Shown here: positions 58,201 through 64,000 of the stretch, in pieces
How the letters are laid out: each line of letters begins with the position of its first letter
How positions within the stretch are numbered: position 1 is the first letter of the stretch
Assembly (NCBI RefSeq): GCF_040436345.1
Contig: NC_133230.1
Location: forward strand, 12,100,197-12,164,196
Source: Pagrus major
Taxonomy: Eukaryota; Chordata; Actinopteri; Spariformes; Sparidae
Direction of reading: 5' to 3'
Length of the DNA: 64,000 nucleotides
Translations under genes and position numbers: made by a program
The notes under the pieces: model-generated
What the model was told of the DNA's origin: nothing
Database searches by the model: none
Seen by the model: the letters and a program-made list of their open reading frames with translations, nothing else

Positions 58201-59136
58201 GAATCTATTTGGCCTTTGGACTGTTTAGCAGCAGATGTAACTGCCTGTTCAGGGAAATTTTAAGATGTCACAAGCTCTGTCAAATTGTGATGGGCATTTT
58301 TCACAAATAAAAAAATAAATCTAATTAAGAAAATTAATGAAAAAAATAATAACAATCCTAATCATAATCATGATATTGTAAATGTTTACTGAATCATTTG
58401 TGATATAACAAGATCGATGTTATGAAAAGAAATGTGTAAACTTGTTCTACATTTACACAGACAAAACTCTTCCCATGTACTATTTCTTTTTACATAGTTT
58501 TGCAAAAATGTAAAACAACATGATCATGCGAAACTATAATATCCAGTTAAAGGTCGTTTTTTTTTAAGTCTTCACATATCAAATACGTGTTAATTACCTG
58601 CATAGAAATGGTACAGCACCATCCTGGACAACCACCATCTGAAAAATATTGATTAGCACCTCCTCTGGAAGACTTTGACCCCATCTGTGGTCTGTTGATG
58701 TCTGTGCCACGAACAAATTGGTGTCCTTTTTTTCCTCTGCAACTGGATTATTTACCAGTTTAGGCTTGGCAGCGGGTGTGTTTTTCTTCTTAATCTGGAC
58801 AGCTTTCACTTTTCCTTTAGTTAGCTTCTTCTTCTTTTTGCTTCCCTTCTTTGGGGGAGTCCAGGCTGACTCACCATACTGAGAAGTAGTACTCGATATG
58901 ACAAGAAGCATGTCTTCCCCTTGGTGGACAGTGTAGCCAAGCTGGGCAGGCCGGGAGACTCTGGCCTTTTTATGCTTCTTGGCTTTTGCATTAGTAGGCT
59001 TAACAGCTGTCCTCTTCCGAGACACCTTCTTTGGCTTTGGTCCATCTTCTGCTGGACCTAATGTATTTGATGTGCTTGGCGCGATGTCTTCTTTTCTTTC
59101 ACTGTGGGCTAAAGCCTCTGCTTCAGAGGAATCCAT
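55216..59136 (-). CDS. fbxl6: F-box and leucine-rich repeat protein FBXL6, 9 coding exons, 571 residues
   Basis: Exons in transcript order: 59136-58598, 57949-57791, 57668-57605, 57406-57275, 57006-56905, 56820-56707, 56306-56075, 55732-55489, 55345-55216. All GT-AG junctions keep the frame. An acidic start is followed by a Lys-rich nuclear-localisation-type region (~30-140). The F-box (~153-200) reads WGQSLPEEVLINIFQMVV and continues VGRVCRLWNAAASSPVLWRKV. Leucine-rich repeats follow to the end, for example LRSLTLSHCTGLTATAFQCL, LRVLDLRGCSRITPSGLATL and LRSLNLSGTRITPPAL. F-box proteins bridge SKP1-CUL1 ligases to substrates, with the repeats binding substrate. FBXL6 is chosen from architecture and size (human 539 residues, from memory) and from EPPK1 lying in the same human 8q24.3 region. 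A good acceptor (TTAGCAG at 59149-59143) lies just before the ATG, so the 5' UTR is probably split. Confidence 0.9.
58060..58600. repeat. Repeat-like intron DNA in fbxl6
   Basis: The fbxl6 intron between 57949 and 58598 holds GATTAGCCAATCAACAGAAA and further AT-rich words (AAATTGTGATGGGCATTTTT) resembling the hAT-like fragment at 7722-8020, in inverse order. Likely an old copy. Confidence 0.35.
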
Positions 59137-59296
59137 CGTGTGCTGCTAACTTGTCTTTATTACGAGCTTCATTCCAAGAAAAACAGACATTGGCTGCATC
59201 TGAAAACCAGTATGGAGAAGAATGTCATTTACATAGTGAATGGGGAGAAATAAATACAGCAGAGTAGCTAAAAAGAAAAGTAAAAAGTTCAACATT

Positions 59297-59476
59297 AGGG
59301 TGCCACAGTAGCTCAGTTGGTAGAGCATTCACCCCATGTACAGAGACTGCGTCCTCGCTGCAGCGGCCCAGGGTTCAAGTCCTACCTTTGCTACATGTCA
59401 TCCCCCCTCGCTTTCATCCCGTTACCTGTCATATCTCAAGCTGTCCTCTAATAAAGCCATTAAAAGGCCAAAAATC
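59297..59476 (+). mobile_element. tRNA-derived SINE
   Basis: The head is tRNA-like, with an A-box-like TAGCTCAGTTGGTAGAGC at about 59309-59326 and a B-box-like GGGTTCAAGTCC at 59371-59382. A non-tRNA body follows (CATGTCATCCCCCCTCGCTT, TGTCCTCTAATAAAGCCATT), ending in an A-rich stretch. The order is typical of fish tRNA-SINEs. It sits about 160 bp upstream of the fbxl6 start codon, in the presumed first intron. Confidence 0.85.
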
Positions 59477-59479
59477 ATA

Positions 59480-60411
59480 TATCATTCTTCAATCTCACGT
59501 TGATGACACATAATGACTTAAAATACAGTTTCTGGGAGGTATACTGTAAATGACACACAAAAGCCAAGATTTCTCAGTGCAATACACCAGATTTCTTGGG
59601 TGTGCACTGGTACGTGATAAGCAGTCGATATACATTACTGATATCTAATTCGTTGTTGGACTAGATATCTGGCATATTTTGCAGGCAAACAACAGCAATT
59701 CAAATGGTAAAAAGTAACTAAGTAAATACATTTTTGATCTACATTATTTTTTACTTGGGTTTTTCTTTTATGCTATTATATGGTTCAACTCCTGTTGGAT
59801 TATTCTACGTTAAACATAAATACCTAGAATAAAATATTATGAATGATGCACAATGGAAATGTTGTCAGTATTGAGGGTGAGCTGAAGGCTCAACGTGGGC
59901 AATGTTAGCTAGGTAAAGCCTTTAAGTATGTAGTGTCTATCAATTGTAAAGTTTTAAAATGAGACAAATTAACTTCCAACACACTATTTCCATCGTTTCC
60001 AAATGTGTTTTATATCTATGAAGCTGCCTGCTTCTCCATTGTTTGTAAACGGAAGACCAAGCCAGTCACATCCATCCATCCTAGTTGTTGCTGACTATTT
60101 TAAAGTGAGAAAAATGAACATGATACAGCAAATTTTCTGCGTTTTTTTAAAATATAAACTAGCAAACCATTCACCCATCACAGCACCAATGGCAACATAA
60201 CAATGTTAGCTAACATTAAATGAACATTGGCTGCTCGGCTAAGCTAAGCTAAGCTTCTTGTGTTAACTTCCTCGTTAACACGCCGCCATGTAATGCAACA
60301 TAACAGTCGCGTAGCGCTGTTGCTACGTTGACAACAAACACTATCGACAGAAAAACTTTCTCACAGTAAAAAAATGAGTATTTTGTACTTAGTGTTGCTA
60401 CTTTACATTAC
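59480..60411. other. Presumed first intron of fbxl6
   Basis: No coding exon is seen on either strand. Short ORFs are unsupported. AGCTAAGCTAAGCTAAGC-type short repeats lie near 60238-60256. Confidence 0.4.
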
Positions 60412-60610
60412 CTGCTGCATCAACAAACAGCTAGCAACCTCCAGCCTGCTAGACCCACAATGCACTTCGCGTCCCCTCTGTGATTGGTGGAGCCCACGCC
60501 AACAGCCCGCCTTCTGTAAAACTATCCAATCACCGGCCGGCCCAGTGTTTTGGCTCCTGCACCGTGTGTTGTGAGGAGCGAGGTGAGTCTCACGGCGGTC
60601 CAGTTTCAGG
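60412..60610. promoter_or_regulatory. Bidirectional promoter between fbxl6 and the right-hand gene
   Basis: On the minus strand, GATGCAGCAG followed by GTAATG (60412/60411) is a good donor for a non-coding fbxl6 first exon. On the plus strand, CAGTTTCAGG followed by GTAAGAA (60610/60611) is a good donor for a non-coding first exon of the right-hand gene. Between them lie two CCAAT boxes in opposite orientation (ATTGG at 60483-60487, CCAAT at 60526-60530) in the most GC-rich local stretch. No TATA box is seen. Confidence 0.55.
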
Positions 60611-61435
60611 GTAAGAATTTATGCTTTTAATCTTACTTTTCTACGAGTTTACATTAAAAAAATCTTTGTAAACGCTACAGGATGCAGCACGGCTCTTCTG
60701 CTCTTGTGTTAGTCACGAAATACTACAGTTTAGTGTGTTGTAAAGTTGGTGCTAACCAAGTTAGCAAGTTGCTCAAGAGGCTAACATTAGCATACAGAGG
60801 GAGTGCAGCATTAGCACTCACTTTGAGATAATATTCTCCAATATATACTGTTAAGGTTTGCTCATAGTTTGGGCTAGTACATTGCAGAGCTCTGTAGATA
60901 TGTATATCTTTGTTTCATGGGAAAGAGAGAAAAAGAAAGTCTTGTTATTGATGCATGTATGCAGCTAGTATCATATCCAGGGGTGGTGGGTGGTAGGAGG
61001 TGCTCCCTGCAAAGTCTGGCCCCCAACTTCCACAAAGTGGAACAAAATAATAAAGACGTACGCTCATTTTCTAGTCAATTAGGACTAAACAGCTGTTGTA
61101 TTGTGATGTGATTTGAGCTGTATTGCCTTATGATTTTAGCTGCAGTTGGTCAATTAAATATATCACTAACTATAACAATTTTGATAATAGATTATTAATT
61201 CTAATAATTCTTAATCAAAAATGTCAGAACATTCCTGGTTCCACATACTTGAATGTTAAGATTTGCTTCTTTTCTTTGACAAATTATTATTATTTTTTTA
61301 AAATATTCAGAATGGATATGTATCGAAAACTGGCTGTTTTTGACAACAGTACTTTAGATAAAATTTATCAACATTGAAGTAAATGACCTCTATGTAAAAT
61401 GTAGAAATTATTTTTTAACTTATTTTCTTTTTCAG
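60611..61435 (+). other. Presumed first intron of the right-hand gene
   Basis: AT-rich, no supported coding exon. The acceptor TTCTTTTTCAG ends at 61435. A second non-coding exon is likely at 61436-61548, ending at the donor GTATGA. Confidence 0.4.
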
Positions 61436-61727
61436 GTAAAGGAAGGAGTTTCTCTTCTTACAGAGCTTCAGTATCGTGTCTTTGTGCATACTGATGCCAA
61501 AAAGAAGCATTTTTCTGCAGCGGTGCATCCTCCAGGACAACACTGAAAGTATGAGACTTGCTCCTGTTCTGTTTCTTGTTCTTGCTCATTGAGGAGGAGA
61601 TAGACATGTTTGTTTGTTTGTTTTTTCCATTGTGATGAATTAGCCCACCATTTCTTCTTTAAGCGTTATGCTTCAAGACGCTGAGGACTGAAACATTTCT
61701 TCTGTGTCTCTTTTAAAACAGCACACA

Positions 61728-64000
61728 ATGGAGGAGACTGAAGATTTCTCTCTTTGTAGTAAAGCAGCTGTAACTGAAACAAATCTGAGTAAGTAAAACT
61801 GTCATGTAATAAAGCTGTTATTAAGGTGACATATGAGCTAATTCTCTTTATAATAACTATATAACTGAACATTTTTCTAGTAATACATTTTGTTATTGTA
61901 TTTACTACTACTTTTCTGCTCACTTGCTCTTCTTCTGTTTTTCAGGAGATGAGTACTATTGGAAGCTTGTTGCAGACTTCATCGGCCCTCAGTCGGGAGA
62001 AGGGTTAGAGCTTGAGCAGGCACCATGCAAGAACAGACTTTTGATTCAAGTCGGACTCCTGAGAGAAGACAATAATTTTCCATGGATGGCCATCGTTGAT
62101 TGGCTGAAGAAAATTTTCCCCAGATATCAGTCAGCTGACTTTCGTCGTTTAATTGAAAGAGGCATCGCAACAACATTGAGTCTGGGAAGTGATGCGAGGC
62201 TTTCCTTCCTGGAATCAGATGCTAACTTTAACTTTGTCGGCCCAATATGTGACAGCATCGGAGTTGAACGGCAACATCTTTTGGAACTGAGGGATTTTTC
62301 AGAGCAAGCACAGTCGATTGAAGTCACCAATGGGTTGATTCTCGAGTTGAGCAACTTCATCACCAGGGAGAAACTTGCGCCAGTTGTTTTAGTAACTTGG
62401 CTGAGAAACTTCAACCCTGAGTTTTGTAAGAATGGGGATATTCAAAAGGCATATAAAGACCTTAGAACCAAGATCAAAAAGTTAAAACTGTATTGCCGCA
62501 ACTATGAAACAAGAAGTCACAGGAGGAATGCAATGATGGAACGTTTGTTTCAAAGTCCATTTGAACTGGTGCGTAAGAAAACACCTAAATTAATTGTGAA
62601 GAAACGCATGAAAAGAGAAGATGTCATAAATTATGAAAAAGTAACAATCAAGGAGGAAGACGAGAGCTATGAAATCATGCAAAGTGAGGGGTCTGAGATG
62701 AACAGAGGAGCTGTTGGTGAAAGTGATAAAAATTTGGATGTATCTAACCACAGAGAGGAGACCTCTGATAAACAAGGAGAGGCCCTGACCCTGCTTGACA
62801 TCGCAATGCTGTCGGTCCAAAAGCTGTCAAGTATGTACGGTGGGAAAAACCCAGCATGCAAACAAGTTTCCTTGGATCTCCTCAAAAATCAGTATACTCT
62901 AACATGCAAGGAGCACCCAGCAATGGCAGAGTTTGAGAAAAAACTCGACTCACTCAGTGAAGACATTTCACTCATCTCCCCTGTGCTGTTTTTAAACTGT
63001 AACGCCAATTTCCTTGTTGACCTGCACGATGCCGTTGAGCAGGGGATTTTGAGCTTTGAAAAAGAGATCGTTCGGTCAACGGGAGAGAAACTGGGCCGGG
63101 ACAGGCTTCCAAAATTCAAGAGCTTTGTGAACTTGTCAGAAAGTGCCACTTCACGCTACATTCACATGACTTGTGATATCTTGAGCCCTCGCATCCCAGG
63201 CACACAGAACTACAGAAAATACTGGGTAGCTTTCTGTGAGGAGAAGAGAAATCCCTCCAGACTTGCGGTAAATCAATCAAACCGATTCAACAACTACTTT
63301 GAGGCTGCAGCTGGCCTTATTCACCACTACAAAGAGACCGGTCTCTTTTTCTCAGATTTGCTGTCGCTGAATGACAAATGCCCAAACATTATCCTGGAGA
63401 GTGTTGCCACTGATGCCAGTGACTCTGTGATACAGAGCCTTGTGTGTGTTCTGGCCATTGTCTACTGCAAAATCCTTGGTCCTTACTGGCAGCTTCTGAA
63501 AAGTGGAGGAGAATACTCACTCTTCAGCCAGTACATGCTCTACCTCTACCAAAAGTTCCTTGATTGGTCCAAAGATCCTTCAACACTGCTGGAACCTGAA
63601 GAGGCCACAAATGTCTTCCTGCAGTTCCCACTGCAGGAGAAGACCTTTGAAGGAGTGTTTCATTACTGTGCTTACTGGCACACGAACAGGGACCTAATCA
63701 GAGCTTGCTTGAAGAGGGTGATAAAGATTATTGCTACTGTCACCGAAGAACACCTGAAAGACTTCCTGCCAGGAGGAACATTTTCTAAAGTCCCTTCATC
63801 AGATCTGAGCTTACAGCTGGTGAGCTGCACATTCTCTGTCTTGATGGCGGAGTATCCCTTCGGCCACGCGTACCCTTACGAGAAGAAAAGACCTGACAAG
63901 TCCTCGAAGCGCTCCTCAAACAACATGTCGTCGGATAGCTCTGAGGAAGATGATGACCGATCTGGTTCATCTGACAGCAGTTCTGATGAATCTTCCAGTT
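61728..64000 (+). CDS. Uncharacterised acidic/basic protein, at least two coding exons, runs off the window
   Basis: Exon 61723-61788 holds the first ATG (MEETEDFSLCSKAAVTETNL). It joins in frame to an exon from 61946 that stays open to 64000, giving at least 705 residues. I do not recognise the gene. Visible parts: a predicted helical domain starting DEYYWKLVADFIGPQSGEGL; a basic stretch with VKKRMKRED and a sumoylation-like VTIKEED (about 225-250); a larger domain with YIHMTCDILSPRIPGTQNY, NRFNNYFEAAAGLIHHYKET, CKILGPYWQLLKSGGEYSLF and FEGVFHYCAYWH; and a Ser/Asp/Glu tail (SSDSSEEDDDRSGSSDSSSD). There is no signal peptide or clear membrane segment. The frame lacks stops for over 2 kb with normal codon use, so it is a real gene. 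A nuclear role is only a guess from the charge pattern. Confidence 0.8.

Noticed and set aside
59297-59382. A tRNA gene
   Set aside because: A- and B-box-like sequences are present, but a proper acceptor stem and cloverleaf are not evident and a SINE body follows.

Overview
The window is vertebrate nuclear DNA, most likely from a teleost and probably a percomorph. Evidence: intron-split genes with GT-AG junctions, fish-type SINE, L2-like and hAT-like repeats, compact introns, and five vertebrate-type genes. There is no bacterial or viral gene organisation.

Layout, left to right. (1) 263-14346, plus strand: the last 26 coding exons of a ZMYM4-like MYM zinc-finger gene; its 5' end lies left of the window. 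All 26 exons join in one frame (1546 residues plus stop). (2) 17622-19403, plus strand: a three-exon DMRT gene, best matched to dmrtb1 (DMRT6). Its last exon is duplicated at 21313-21432. Between the copies lies a ~27-bp AT-rich minisatellite interrupted by a 604-bp TIR transposon. (3) 21.7-36.4 kb: no gene recognised. This stretch is repeat-rich: fold-back MITEs, hAT-like elements, LINE relics, and a 1.85-kb inverted-repeat element carrying a related minisatellite. (4) 41795-53392, plus strand: a single-exon 3865-residue epiplakin-like gene with 12 plakin-repeat modules, the last six nearly identical tandem copies. A possible non-coding first exon sits ~5 kb upstream. (5) 59136-55216, minus strand: fbxl6, an F-box/leucine-rich-repeat gene whose nine coding exons all join in frame (571 residues). 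(6) From about 60.55 kb, plus strand: a gene I cannot name, coding from 61728 and open to the right edge. It appears to share a short bidirectional promoter with fbxl6.

The genes do not form one pathway: a chromatin-associated zinc-finger protein, a gonad-type transcription factor, an epithelial cytolinker, a ubiquitin-ligase adaptor and an unknown protein. From memory, human ZMYM4 and DMRTB1 are on 1p while EPPK1 and FBXL6 are on 8q24.3, so the repeat-rich 21.7-36 kb stretch may contain a synteny junction. All exon calls rest on reading frame, splice signals and recognisable protein motifs. I ran no database search.
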